Part shown: piece by piece, positions 1 to 7,030 of the stretch
Layout of the letters: every line of letters begins with the position of its first letter
How positions within the stretch are numbered: the first letter of the stretch is position 1
The notes under the pieces: model-generated
What the model was told of the DNA's origin: nothing
The model's input: the letters and a program-made list of their open reading frames with translations, nothing else
Databases searched by the model: none
Program-made: the position numbers and the translations under genes
Assembly: GCA_020054235.1 (NCBI GenBank)
Contig: JAGVLQ010000015.1
Location: 65,033-116,153 of the forward strand
Direction: 5' to 3'
From: Candidatus Babeliales bacterium
Lineage (GTDB): Bacteria > Babelota > Babeliae > Babelales > JACPOV01
DNA length: 51,121 nucleotides

Positions 1-286
1 CAAGAACTTTGATAAATTCTTCAATAGTAATTTTTAAATATGGACCAAGATCAGGCTCTTCTGAATATTGATCACCAATTAAAATATAATTTTCTTCTTT
101 AATTAAACGAGCATAATTGCTAGTTGTGCTATCTTGAGTTGGGTCTAAAGCCCACTTTTTCCAACCAGGCCAAAAACAACCAACATCATCAGTTAAAAAA
201 TTGCCTAAATTACAAATTTCGTAACTAGTTGCATCGTAGGATGAAAGGTGATTTTGATTAAATTTTATTTTTACAGATTCTTTCAT
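1..286 (-). CDS. EndoU-toxin immunity protein paralogue, 3' end outside window
   Basis: This frame starts at ATG 284-286, overlapping the TGA stop of the upstream EndoU fragment (ATGA), and runs off the window edge after 95 codons. Its product aligns along its length with the intact immunity-like protein at 19949-20326: both share the patterns PGWKxWALD, TTSNYA, YILIG and KISIEEF/KITIEEF. That paralogue also sits directly behind an EndoU domain gene, so the inferred job is to bind and neutralise the cognate nuclease. There is no signal peptide, which suits a cytosolic immunity protein. The family assignment rests on the paralogy and the gene order; I recognise no named Imm family. Confidence 0.7.
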   Translation of the reverse strand, partial: MKESVKIKFNQNHLSSYDATSYEICNLGNFLTDDVGCFWPGWKKWALDPTQDSTTSNYARLIKEENYILIGDQYSEEPDLGPYLKITIEEFIKVL

Positions 287-609
287 ATTTTCTCCAATAA
301 TGGATACGCAGAAGTTATAGAACCTTTTTTTGTACTATACATTCGAATTTGTATATTATTATTTAGCAAGCTATCAATTTTATATTTTCCATTCGGTTCA
401 AGAATATAACTTTGAGCACCTTTAATTTTAAAACCATGATATGCTTCCATGACGATGCTCATAACTTCTTTACCATGCCAATGTGTAGGAAAGAATGTCT
501 TACCAGTATACCACTTATCATTTGCCTTAAAATCAAGATCATAAATACATGCATTTTTACGTTTTTTCTGATTGATCAAATCATTTAAATCTGGTACATT
601 TTCTTTGCA
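283..609 (-). pseudogene. Truncated EndoU nuclease toxin (C-terminal fragment)
   Basis: The frame is open from just after a stop at 610-612 to the TGA at 283-285. It matches the last ~90 residues of the EndoU domain of the protein at 20335-22896, including KTFFPTHW (KTFFPPDW there), the GKY segment and the terminal TSAYP (TTAYP there). The upstream part of the domain, with the His-His-Asp segment expected to hold catalytic histidine, is missing, as are the long helical body and the signal peptide. The break lies within 10 bp of the tRNA-Leu gene. A TTG at 577-579 could start a 98-residue peptide, but I see this as the remnant of a toxin gene cut by a rearrangement at the tRNA. An orphan toxin-tip/immunity cassette is the alternative. 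Confidence 0.75.
572..600 (+). promoter_or_regulatory. Putative sigma-70 promoter of tRNA-Leu
   Basis: TTGATC (572-577) and TACATT (595-600) are separated by 17 bp and lie 18 bp before the tRNA. The promoter is inside the antisense EndoU remnant. Confidence 0.45.
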
Positions 610-617
610 CTAAATGA

Positions 618-704
618 GCCGAGGTGGTGGAATTGGTAGACACGCAGCTTTGAGGTGGCTGTGGGAGAAATCCTGTAGGGGTTCGAGTCCCCTCTTCGGC
701 ACCA
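618..704 (+). tRNA. tRNA-Leu (anticodon GAG)
   Basis: It folds as a class II cloverleaf. The acceptor GCCGAGG pairs with CTTCGGC (694-700). The anticodon loop TTGAGGT gives GAG. There is a long variable arm, a GGTTCGAGTCC T-arm, discriminator A701 and an encoded CCA at 702-704. A 51-bp repeat follows the CCA with no gap. Confidence 0.95.
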
Positions 705-755
705 GCCTTCGCTTATCCACGCCTTCCGGCTTGGCAAGCTACGGCTGGCGCAGCC
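705..755 (+). repeat. 51-bp tRNA-abutting repeat, copy 1
   Basis: It begins at the base after the tRNA-Leu CCA. It shares the core CTTCGCTTATCC, then GCCTT..GGCTTGGCAAGCTACG, then GGCGC.GCC, with copies behind tRNA-Met (2570-2620) and tRNA-Asn (37064-37114). The repeat is partly self-complementary. This copy differs at its last third (GGCTGGCGCAGCC against GCCCGGCGCGGCC). Confidence 0.8.
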
Positions 756-826
756 ATCCTATACTCCGCTCATCCTGCTTGTCCGGTGAAGTCTTGACGA
801 AGTCGGGAGCTTGTCGAAGGATAACT
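756..826 (+). repeat. Degenerate dispersed repeat next to copy 1
   Basis: This stretch between the 51-bp repeat and secD contains GTCCGGTGAAG and GAGCTTGTCGAAGGAT. These words recur in the palindromic elements at 2684-2764 and 14378-14466. It has no believable coding potential, so I read it as a decayed composite of the dispersed repeat families. Confidence 0.4.
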
Positions 827-893
827 AGCGCCATTTTTCTTTTTTTAGCATTTTAAGAGGGTAGTTTGTTAAGTATAAACATGAAAGGATATC

Positions 894-2471
894 ATGAACG
901 TTTCATCGCGTAATCTATTTTTTTCAGCCTTTGCAGGTTGGGTAGTGCTTGCTGGTTTGGGCATTTTTTATCTTTTTACCTGGGAAAATGGAAGACCTCG
1001 ATTGCGTCCAGATCGCATAAAATTCGGTATTGATTTAGTTGGCGGGACCTATATTACTTTAGGCGTTCAAACAGATAAAGCTGTAGAAACAGAGCTCTCT
1101 GATAAGATGGAAACATTGGTAAAAAAGTTAAAGGAAGAAAAACTTACTTTACCAGTTTCTAAAACAATTAAAGATAGTCACATTGTATTAAAATTTGATT
1201 CTACCCAAGCAGCCAATGAAGCATTAAATTTTCTTAATAGTATTGATCCGGTATTAAAATTTGTTATTGAGGGACAAGACGTTAAAGTTACCCTTAAAGA
1301 AGCCTTTATAAAAAAAATCAAAGAATGGGCAGTACAAGGAAATATAGAAGTGTTGCGTACGCGTCTCGATGCGCTTGGTGTTGGTGAAATTACTATTGCA
1401 GCGCAGGGTGAAAAAAATATTGTGATCGAATTGCCGAATGTGGATAATCCACAAAAAGCAAAGGCCTTGATTGGTAAAGCAGCGTTGCTTGAAATGAAAT
1501 TAGTTGAACGTATGGGTTCAAGTGAAGAAGAAGTTTTAGAAGAATATGATGGTGAAGTACCAGAAGGGTTTGAAGTTTTGGCTGGTCAAGAGCGTGGCCA
1601 ACGTAAGCTCTATTATTTAGTGCCAAAATATACCGATATTACGGGACGCTTGTTAAAAGATGCTCGCTATGGCTTTGGTGGTCAAACAGGTACAGAAAGT
1701 GTTGTGCACTTTAATTTTAATCCTGAAGGTGGCGAAAAGTTTTATGAACTTACTCGCAGAAATCCTGGTCGACATGTTGCCGTTATTATTGATAATAAAG
1801 TAATTTCTGCACCAAGGATTTCTCAGCCAATTGGAGCAGAAGGCTACATTCATGGAGATTTTACACAAACTACTGCTGCTGAATTAGCTACACTTTTGAA
1901 ATCAGGAGCTTTTGTAGCACCAGTTACTTTTGAGGAAGAGCGTCAAATTGGTCCTTCTCTAGGGCAAGAATCAATTAACGCTGGTTTATTTGCATGTTTG
2001 TTTGGGTTGGTTTTGCTTTTTGTTTTCAGTATTTTTCTCTATCGCATGTCAGGTTTTTTTGCATTTTTAACTTTGCTTTACAATTTATTAGTAATAATGA
2101 TTGCTTTGTCATGGGTTGGCGCTACCCTTACCTTACCAGGTATAGCTGGTATGGTTTTGACTATTGGTATGGCAATCGATGCATCAATTTTAATTTTTGA
2201 AAAAATTCGTGAAGAACTCGCTCGTGGTATTACTATAGGGAAAGCAATTGCTAGCGGCTTTTCTGATGCAATGGTTGTTATTTTAGATTCAAATATTACA
2301 ACGTTTTTAGTTGGTATTGTTCTCTACAAATTTGGTACTGGGCCAATTCAAGGTTTTGCCGTAACCATGATGATTGGTATTATTGCAACCTTGATTACCG
2401 GATTATTCTTCTTACGATCAATATTTAATTTTATGTTACAAACTTTTAGTATTCAAAAATTAAGTATTTAG
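894..2471 (+). CDS. secD: Protein translocase subunit SecD
   Basis: SecD is part of the SecDF accessory complex, which uses the proton gradient to pull proteins across the inner membrane after SecYEG. The 525-residue product has an N-terminal membrane segment (about 8-28) followed by the typical KFGIDLVGGTYI motif. A long periplasmic region contains ARYGFGG and VHFNFNPEGG-like P1 signatures. The C-terminal membrane bundle includes GPSLGQESI, GMVLTIGMAIDASILIFEKIRE and a final GTGPIQGFAVTMMIGI. An AAGG ribosome site precedes ATG 894. It is shorter than E. coli SecD (about 615). No secF follows, so its partner must lie elsewhere. The many exported proteins in this window presumably depend on it. 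Confidence 0.95.
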   Translation: MNVSSRNLFFSAFAGWVVLAGLGIFYLFTWENGRPRLRPDRIKFGIDLVGGTYITLGVQTDKAVETELSDKMETLVKKLKEEKLTLPVSKTIKDSHIVLKFDSTQAANEALNFLNSIDPVLKFVIEGQDVKVTLKEAFIKKIKEWAVQGNIEVLRTRLDALGVGEITIAAQGEKNIVIELPNVDNPQKAKALIGKAALLEMKLVERMGSSEEEVLEEYDGEVPEGFEVLAGQERGQRKLYYLVPKYTDITGRLLKDARYGFGGQTGTESVVHFNFNPEGGEKFYELTRRNPGRHVAVIIDNKVISAPRISQPIGAEGYIHGDFTQTTAAELATLLKSGAFVAPVTFEEERQIGPSLGQESINAGLFACLFGLVLLFVFSIFLYRMSGFFAFLTLLYNLLVIMIALSWVGATLTLPGIAGMVLTIGMAIDASILIFEKIREELARGITIGKAIASGFSDAMVVILDSNITTFLVGIVLYKFGTGPIQGFAVTMMIGIIATLITGLFFLRSIFNFMLQTFSIQKLSI

Positions 2472-2479
2472 CGTATACT
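2452..2479 (+). promoter_or_regulatory. Putative promoter of tRNA-Met
   Basis: TTCAAA (2452-2457) and TATACT (2474-2479) have a 16-bp spacer. The promoter overlaps the 3' end of secD and lies 13 bp before the tRNA. Confidence 0.4.
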
Positions 2480-2492
2480 ATTAAGAACTTTA

Positions 2493-2569
<77 letters not shown>

Positions 2570-2620
2570 GGCTTCGCTTATCCGGGCCTTCAGGCTCGGC
2601 AAGCTACGCCCGGCGCGGCC
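2570..2620 (+). repeat. 51-bp tRNA-abutting repeat, copy 2
   Basis: It starts at the base after the tRNA-Met CCA and matches copies 1 and 3. CCGGGC and GCCCGG near its two ends can pair to form a long hairpin. No T-run follows, so it is not a standard terminator. Confidence 0.85.
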
Positions 2621-2683
2621 AGTTTTTAAAAGGATGTCATTCTTCCTGAACTTGTACAAAAATATTATGTAAGTTTTAAATTC

Positions 2684-2764
2684 GCGTTCGTGGTGAGTGA
2701 TTTCGAAGAAATCGTATTAGCTCGTCCGGCGAAGCTTTATGCGAAGCCTGGAAACCATACGAAC
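2684..2764 (+). repeat. Dispersed palindromic repeat (GTTCGTGGTGAG ... CATACGAAC)
   Basis: The outer arms, GTTCGTGGTGAG and ACCATACGAAC, are imperfect inverted repeats. The same arms bound the elements at 30744-30784 and 30876-30927. The interior here differs and contains CTCGTCCGGCGAAG, so the family keeps its arms and varies its middle. Confidence 0.7.
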
Positions 2765-2790
2765 ATAAATCTACGGACTTTTCATCATTC

Positions 2791-3402
2791 ATGAATTTTT
2801 CAATATTGTCACTTTTTAACTTACCAATGCTCCTAACGCTTTTTCGTCTCATCTTCTCACCTTTTTTGTTGCCTATTTTTTTGGTTAATTTTATTCCCTA
2901 CAATAGCTTTGCCGTTAATATAAGTTTGACGATTCTTTTTGTTTTATTAAGTTTGACTGATTTGTTAGACGGCTATCTGGCGCGTAGACTTGATCTGGAA
3001 AGTGAGTTTGGCAAGGTGTTGGATCCAATTGCTGATAAATTTTTATTGTATTCAACACTGATTGCTCTTTTGGTGGTTGGTAAGATTTTTTATTATTGGG
3101 TAATTTTGTTGATTGGCCGTGAATTATTTATCATGGGTTTGCGCATGGTGGCGTTGGAAAATGATTTTTCTGTTCACGTTTCAAGTTTTGGCAAATTAAA
3201 AACTGCTGTACAATTCTTGTATCTAACTTTTTTAATTTTAGATCCTGTCTTATTTTTTTCTGACTATCAAAACCTAATTCAAGGTACTCAATCTGTCTTG
3301 CTTTTTCTTACGCTTGTCCTCTCGCTTGGTTCTGCATATGCTTACTATAAACAATTTATGAAAGTCGTTGGTACTCGAATTTATGAAGGTGATTTTAACT
3401 AG
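2791..3402 (+). CDS. pgsA: CDP-diacylglycerol--glycerol-3-phosphate 3-phosphatidyltransferase
   Basis: The enzyme makes phosphatidylglycerol phosphate from CDP-diacylglycerol and glycerol-3-phosphate in the inner membrane, the committed step to phosphatidylglycerol and cardiolipin. The CDP-alcohol phosphatidyltransferase signature is complete: DLLDGYLARRLDLESEFGKV followed by LDPIADK, giving the D-x2-D-G-x2-A-R-x8-G-x3-D-x3-D pattern at about residues 55-80. Several membrane segments surround it, and 203 residues is normal for PgsA. The CDP-choline and phosphatidylserine branches share the motif, but length and the plsY neighbour favour PgsA. Its 3' end overlaps plsY by 20 bp, so the two phospholipid genes are probably translated together. 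The ribosome site is weak. Confidence 0.88.
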   Translation: MNFSILSLFNLPMLLTLFRLIFSPFLLPIFLVNFIPYNSFAVNISLTILFVLLSLTDLLDGYLARRLDLESEFGKVLDPIADKFLLYSTLIALLVVGKIFYYWVILLIGRELFIMGLRMVALENDFSVHVSSFGKLKTAVQFLYLTFLILDPVLFFSDYQNLIQGTQSVLLFLTLVLSLGSAYAYYKQFMKVVGTRIYEGDFN

Positions 3403-3952
3403 TTTTATTATTATTCTTGGCTATCTTATAGGTTCAGTTCCTCCAGGGGCATGGCTTGCAAAGTTTTATGGCCGTGATATTACCAAACATGGCTCAGGTA
3501 ACATTGGAGCAACGAACGTTGGTCGCTTGTTTGGAGCATCTGGTTTTGTTTTTGTTTTTTTGCTTGATGCACTTAAGGCTTATTTGTTTTTGAAAGTCTT
3601 GCAGTGGTTGCATCTTAATGAATTTGATATGCTGCTAGCTGCTTTGGGTTTACTTATTGGTAATAGTTTTTCTATTTTTTTACAAGGTCATGGTGGCAAA
3701 GGTGTCGCAACAAGTACCGGCATTTTGCTCGCACTCAATCCGTTGCTTTGTTTGCTTGATTTTATCTGTTGGATTATTTTTTTTGGTCTAACCAAAACGG
3801 TAGGTATTTCCTCGGTTGCTGCGTATGCTTGTTTGCCAATAATTCTTTTTGCTATCGGTTTTACGAGTGTGAATTTTTTTATTTTTGTGCTTTTTTTGAG
3901 TGGATGGGGTATTATGCGCCATCGCACAAATATTGCGCAGTATATTGCTTGA
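3383..3952 (+). CDS. plsY: Glycerol-3-phosphate acyltransferase PlsY
   Basis: PlsY transfers the acyl group from acyl-phosphate to glycerol-3-phosphate, giving lysophosphatidic acid, the first membrane step of phospholipid synthesis. The conserved loops are visible: GSVPPGAWLAK, then HGSGNIGATNVGRL, then GHGGKGVAT at about residues 100-108. The rest is hydrophobic, as expected for a multi-pass membrane protein. I chose ATG 3383 because PlsY proteins begin a few residues before the first membrane helix; a TTG at 3368 would add five residues. The gene overlaps the end of pgsA and is followed closely by the ligase gene, so the three may form one transcript. Confidence 0.93.
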   Translation: MKVILTSFIIILGYLIGSVPPGAWLAKFYGRDITKHGSGNIGATNVGRLFGASGFVFVFLLDALKAYLFLKVLQWLHLNEFDMLLAALGLLIGNSFSIFLQGHGGKGVATSTGILLALNPLLCLLDFICWIIFFGLTKTVGISSVAAYACLPIILFAIGFTSVNFFIFVLFLSGWGIMRHRTNIAQYIA

Positions 3953-3968
3953 AAAGGAAAAAGGGTAC

Positions 3969-5708
3969 ATGAAATTTAAACACATTGCAGAAATTTTTGA
4001 CCGTATTGAAGGAGAAAGCTCTCGGATAGAAATGACCAAACTGCTTGCTGAATTGTTTAAAGAATCTGATGCTGCAGAAATTGGTATTATTTGTAATCTT
4101 TCTTTAGGTCTTTTGAGACCACCGTATGTAGGTACTCAATTTAATTTGGCTGAAAAAAGTTTGATTGGTGTTGTAGCGCTATTGATCGATAAACCAGAAA
4201 AAGAAGTAACTACTCTTACAAAAAAAATCGGTGATCTTGGTTTGGTTGTTGCGCAGTATACTGATATTAAATCAAAAAAGTTATTAACGATTCAAGAAGT
4301 GTATGAGAACCTATGTACTATTGAAGAAATAAGTGGCGAAGGTTCGCAAGAAAAAAAGGCTGTACAAACGCTTGAACTTTTACAAAGTTTAGATCCAATT
4401 TCAGCAAAATATGTGATACGTATAATTTTAGGTACCTTGCGTCTTGGTTTTTCTGACATGACCTTGGTTGATGCTCTCTCATGGATGGAAATGGGTGATA
4501 AAACATTACGGCCAGTCATTGAGCATGCATATAATATTTGTGCTGATATTGGTCTTATTGCCTCGACACTCAAAACTGAAGGCATTGAAGCACTCAAGCA
4601 GATGAAAATTCATGTTGGTATTCCGATTCGCCCGGCAGCAGCTGAGCGTATGCCAACGGCCAAAGAGATTTTTGAAAAATTAGGGCCGTGTGTTGCACAA
4701 CCGAAATTGGATGGATTTCGCATTCAAATTCATATCGATAAATCAAAATCTAAACCAGAAGTCCATTTTTTTTCACGCCATTTAATCGATATGTCACACA
4801 TGTTTCCTGATTTAGTTGAAGCACTTTTAAAGCTTCCTGTAAAAACGATGATTGCTGAAGGTGAAGCGATTGCCTATGATCCTAACACCGGTATTTTTTT
4901 GCCATTCCAAGAAACCGTAAAGCGTAAACGTAAACACGGCATTGAGGAAGCGGCTTCAGAATTTCCTTTACGCGTTTATTTATTTGATCTTTTGTATCTA
5001 GATGGTAAAAGTTATTTGGCAAGTGGCCATGAATCACGCCGTAATAACCTGCTTGAAGTTCTGAAAAATTTCAAAGACGACCGAGTTCAGGTCATTGATG
5101 AAAAAGAAATCAAGTCAGCACAAGAATTAGAAGATTATTTTAATACGCAAATGGACCGTGGCCTTGAAGGAATAGTAGTCAAAAAACCAAATGCTCATTA
5201 CCAGCCAGGAAAGCGAAATTTTAACTGGATTAAATACAAACGCAAAGAAGAAGGACAGCTAGAGGATACTCTAGATTGTGTTATTCTCGGTTACTATGCT
5301 GGTTCAGGAAAGCGTGCAACTTTTGGTATTGGTGCATTTTTGGTTGGCTTATTTAATAAAAAAGAAGATCGCTTTGAAACAGTGGCAAAAATTGGCACCG
5401 GCTTGAGTGATGAAGGGTGGAAAGAACTTAAGAAAAAGTTGGATGCCATCAAAACTACTGAGCAACCAAAAAATGTGGTGTGTGCAAAAGAACTGTATCC
5501 AGATGTTTGGGTTTATCCTGAAATTATTTGTTTAATTCGTGCCGATGAAATTACGTTATCGCCATTGCATAGTGCAGCCAAAACAAAAGAAGATCTTGGG
5601 CTTGCTTTGCGCTTTCCGCGTTTTATGGGTTATCGTCCTGATAAAGGACCAGAAGAAGCAACAACGATTGATGAGTTGAAAAAATTATATGAAGATCAGT
5701 TTAAATAG
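3969..5708 (+). CDS. lig: ATP-dependent DNA ligase, archaeal/eukaryotic type
   Basis: The 579-residue enzyme seals nicks using ATP. The layout is that of archaeal Lig: an N-terminal all-helical DNA-binding domain (about 1-215), a nucleotidyltransferase domain with motif I KLDGFR (adenylated lysine, about residue 245), motif III-like MIAEGEAIAYD, motif IV GLEGIVVKKP, motif V WIKYKR, and a C-terminal OB-fold. ATG 3969 follows an AAGG-type ribosome site; an earlier in-frame ATG at 3900 lies inside plsY and gives an N-terminus unlike the family. Most bacteria replicate with NAD-dependent LigA; whether this is an extra or the main ligase cannot be told from the window. A full archaeal-type DNA-binding domain is unusual in bacteria and suggests transfer. 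Confidence 0.92.
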   Translation: MKFKHIAEIFDRIEGESSRIEMTKLLAELFKESDAAEIGIICNLSLGLLRPPYVGTQFNLAEKSLIGVVALLIDKPEKEVTTLTKKIGDLGLVVAQYTDIKSKKLLTIQEVYENLCTIEEISGEGSQEKKAVQTLELLQSLDPISAKYVIRIILGTLRLGFSDMTLVDALSWMEMGDKTLRPVIEHAYNICADIGLIASTLKTEGIEALKQMKIHVGIPIRPAAAERMPTAKEIFEKLGPCVAQPKLDGFRIQIHIDKSKSKPEVHFFSRHLIDMSHMFPDLVEALLKLPVKTMIAEGEAIAYDPNTGIFLPFQETVKRKRKHGIEEAASEFPLRVYLFDLLYLDGKSYLASGHESRRNNLLEVLKNFKDDRVQVIDEKEIKSAQELEDYFNTQMDRGLEGIVVKKPNAHYQPGKRNFNWIKYKRKEEGQLEDTLDCVILGYYAGSGKRATFGIGAFLVGLFNKKEDRFETVAKIGTGLSDEGWKELKKKLDAIKTTEQPKNVVCAKELYPDVWVYPEIICLIRADEITLSPLHSAAKTKEDLGLALRFPRFMGYRPDKGPEEATTIDELKKLYEDQFK

Positions 5709-5718
5709 TTTTTATGTA

Positions 5719-6156
5719 TTATTGCTGCTTTAATTTTTCTTTCATAAAATTAATTTCTGATTGTTGTGTTGCTAGAATATTTTCGCATAATTTTTTAAGT
5801 TCGGGATCTTGTAATTGAGCACTTTCGCACATTAATAAAGCTGCTGCGTGGTGTGGAATCATTGATTTTAAAAATTCTCTGTCAGATATTGCTGTTTGAT
5901 TTCTTATAAAGAATATTAGAACAAAAAAGAGACTCAGACTACCGAGTAAAATTAAAGTATTGAACTTTTTATTGGTATACATAGATTTCATTAAAAATAA
6001 TTCAATAATGAGCATTGGTATGGTCATCAAGCCTGCCATATATACTTGATTTAAATTATGGTAGACATTATCAAAGTTGTTTACCATTAAATACATAAGT
6101 ACGTACATTGATACAAAGGACAATCCTGTCATTAAAAAAAGATTAACATATTTCAT
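5719..6156 (-). CDS. DUF305-like membrane protein (metal-island)
   Basis: The 145-residue product has three or so membrane segments in the first 90 residues. It ends with a short DUF305-type region: MIPHHAAALLMCE (about residues 99-111) and a QQSEINFMK tail. In DUF305 proteins the MIPHH histidines and methionines are thought to bind metal, and such proteins often sit with copper genes. Here it is the last gene of a minus-strand run with the cysteine-rich protein and other metal-handling genes. It is convergent with the DNA ligase, only 10 bp apart. The exact role is unknown; copper handling is inferred from motif and neighbours. Confidence 0.65.
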   Translation of the reverse strand: MKYVNLFLMTGLSFVSMYVLMYLMVNNFDNVYHNLNQVYMAGLMTIPMLIIELFLMKSMYTNKKFNTLILLGSLSLFFVLIFFIRNQTAISDREFLKSMIPHHAAALLMCESAQLQDPELKKLCENILATQQSEINFMKEKLKQQ

Positions 6157-6243
6157 AAATTTATCGGCCTTGTAATATTATTAATTAAGCTTTATTTTTT
6201 GGTATTTTAAGGTGATTTTCTTTTATCTATATAGAATATAATT

Positions 6244-6287
6244 TTGTGGCTTACGTCCTGATAAATTTTACCAGCCGTAAGCCACAA
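6244..6287 (-). terminator. Hairpin downstream of the cysteine-rich gene
   Basis: A perfect 12-bp stem (6244-6255 with 6276-6287, TTGTGGCTTACG / CGTAAGCCACAA) has a 20-nt loop and lies 16 bp after the stop. On the minus strand it is followed by an AT-rich run with only a weak T tract. Confidence 0.55.
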
Positions 6288-6302
6288 TTATTTTAAAAAT
6301 TG

Positions 6303-6695
6303 TTAGCAACAGCTTTCTTCAATACATTTGTTGCATGCTTCAACGCATTTTTTACATGCATCCACGCATTTTTGGCATGCTGCAGCACATTCTTGACCAG
6401 ATTTTTCACATTTTTTACAACATTCTTTGCAAGCCTCTATACATTTTTTACATTCATCTATGCATTTTCTGCATGCTTCTTTGCATTTTGCGTCATCGCA
6501 ATTTTTCATGTGTTCTTGGCAGGCAGCTATACAGTCCTGACAAGTTTTAATGCAGGCGTTGCAACTATCAATACATTTTTTGCATTCTATTTTGCATTCT
6601 CCATTTGTTTTGCATTTGTTACCGCATTCTTGGCAACTCACAATACATTTTTTACAGGCATCAATACATTTCTTACAAGCATCCATATGATTCAT
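6303..6695 (-). CDS. Cysteine-rich four-helix-bundle (DUF326/Csp-like) copper-storage protein
   Basis: In 130 residues there are 34 cysteines, nearly all in CxxxC or CxxC spacing (CKKC, CIDAC, CQEC, CIEAC), giving four or five amphipathic cysteine-lined helices. This is the pattern of the Csp copper-storage proteins, which bind many Cu(I) ions inside a helical bundle. It has no signal peptide, so it is probably cytosolic (Csp3-like). ATG 6693-6695 follows AAGGAG; an upstream TTG would add 11 residues without a ribosome site. From memory, characterised Csp proteins have fewer cysteines (about 13-20), so this one is extreme. Neighbours (DUF305, multicopper oxidase, CopA) support a copper role, although zinc or another soft metal is possible. 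Confidence 0.8.
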   Translation of the reverse strand: MNHMDACKKCIDACKKCIVSCQECGNKCKTNGECKIECKKCIDSCNACIKTCQDCIAACQEHMKNCDDAKCKEACRKCIDECKKCIEACKECCKKCEKSGQECAAACQKCVDACKKCVEACNKCIEESCC

Positions 6696-6735
6696 GAGAG
6701 AATTCTCCTTTGTAAATAGATTAAACAATCAATTA

Positions 6736-6918
6736 TTAACCTAATGCCTTAGATAAAATTAAAAAAACATATGCACATACAAATAATGCAATATCATGTA
6801 ATGCAACATCATAATGTTTCATAATATGTGTATAACCTTCGTGATAGTGGCTTTGTATACTTATTAAATTAATAGAAATAGTTAATAATAAAACCAACAT
6901 TGCATAGGCTCCAACCAA
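6736..6918 (-). CDS. Small two-helix membrane protein, unknown
   Basis: The frame encodes 60 residues with two hydrophobic segments separated by a histidine-rich loop (HYHEGYTHIMKHYD). It starts at TTG 6916-6918, preceded by AAAGGA at a good distance. It lies 40 bp upstream of the cysteine-rich gene on the same strand, so it may be the first gene of that run. The histidines would suit metal contact at the membrane. I recognise no family, and a chance frame cannot be excluded. Confidence 0.45.
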   Translation of the reverse strand: MVGAYAMLVLLLTISINLISIQSHYHEGYTHIMKHYDVALHDIALFVCAYVFLILSKALG

Positions 6919-7030
6919 ATATTCCTTTAGATCATTTATATCATATTTTTATGAGACGTTATTATCATAACTATGCATTCTAATTGTGCCCATAATATTC
7001 AACTGGATTTTCTACAATCTGGTTCGAGTT

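Noticed and set aside
614-856. An 80-codon open frame on the plus strand
   Set aside because: It reads straight through tRNA-Leu and the 51-bp repeat; no protein features.
3900-3968. Longer start for the DNA ligase
   Set aside because: The extension lies inside plsY and does not resemble ligase N-termini; ATG 3969 has a ribosome site.
6300-6719. A Phe/Cys/Thr-rich open frame on the plus strand
   Set aside because: It is the mirror of the 34-cysteine gene, whose regular codons leave the opposite strand open.
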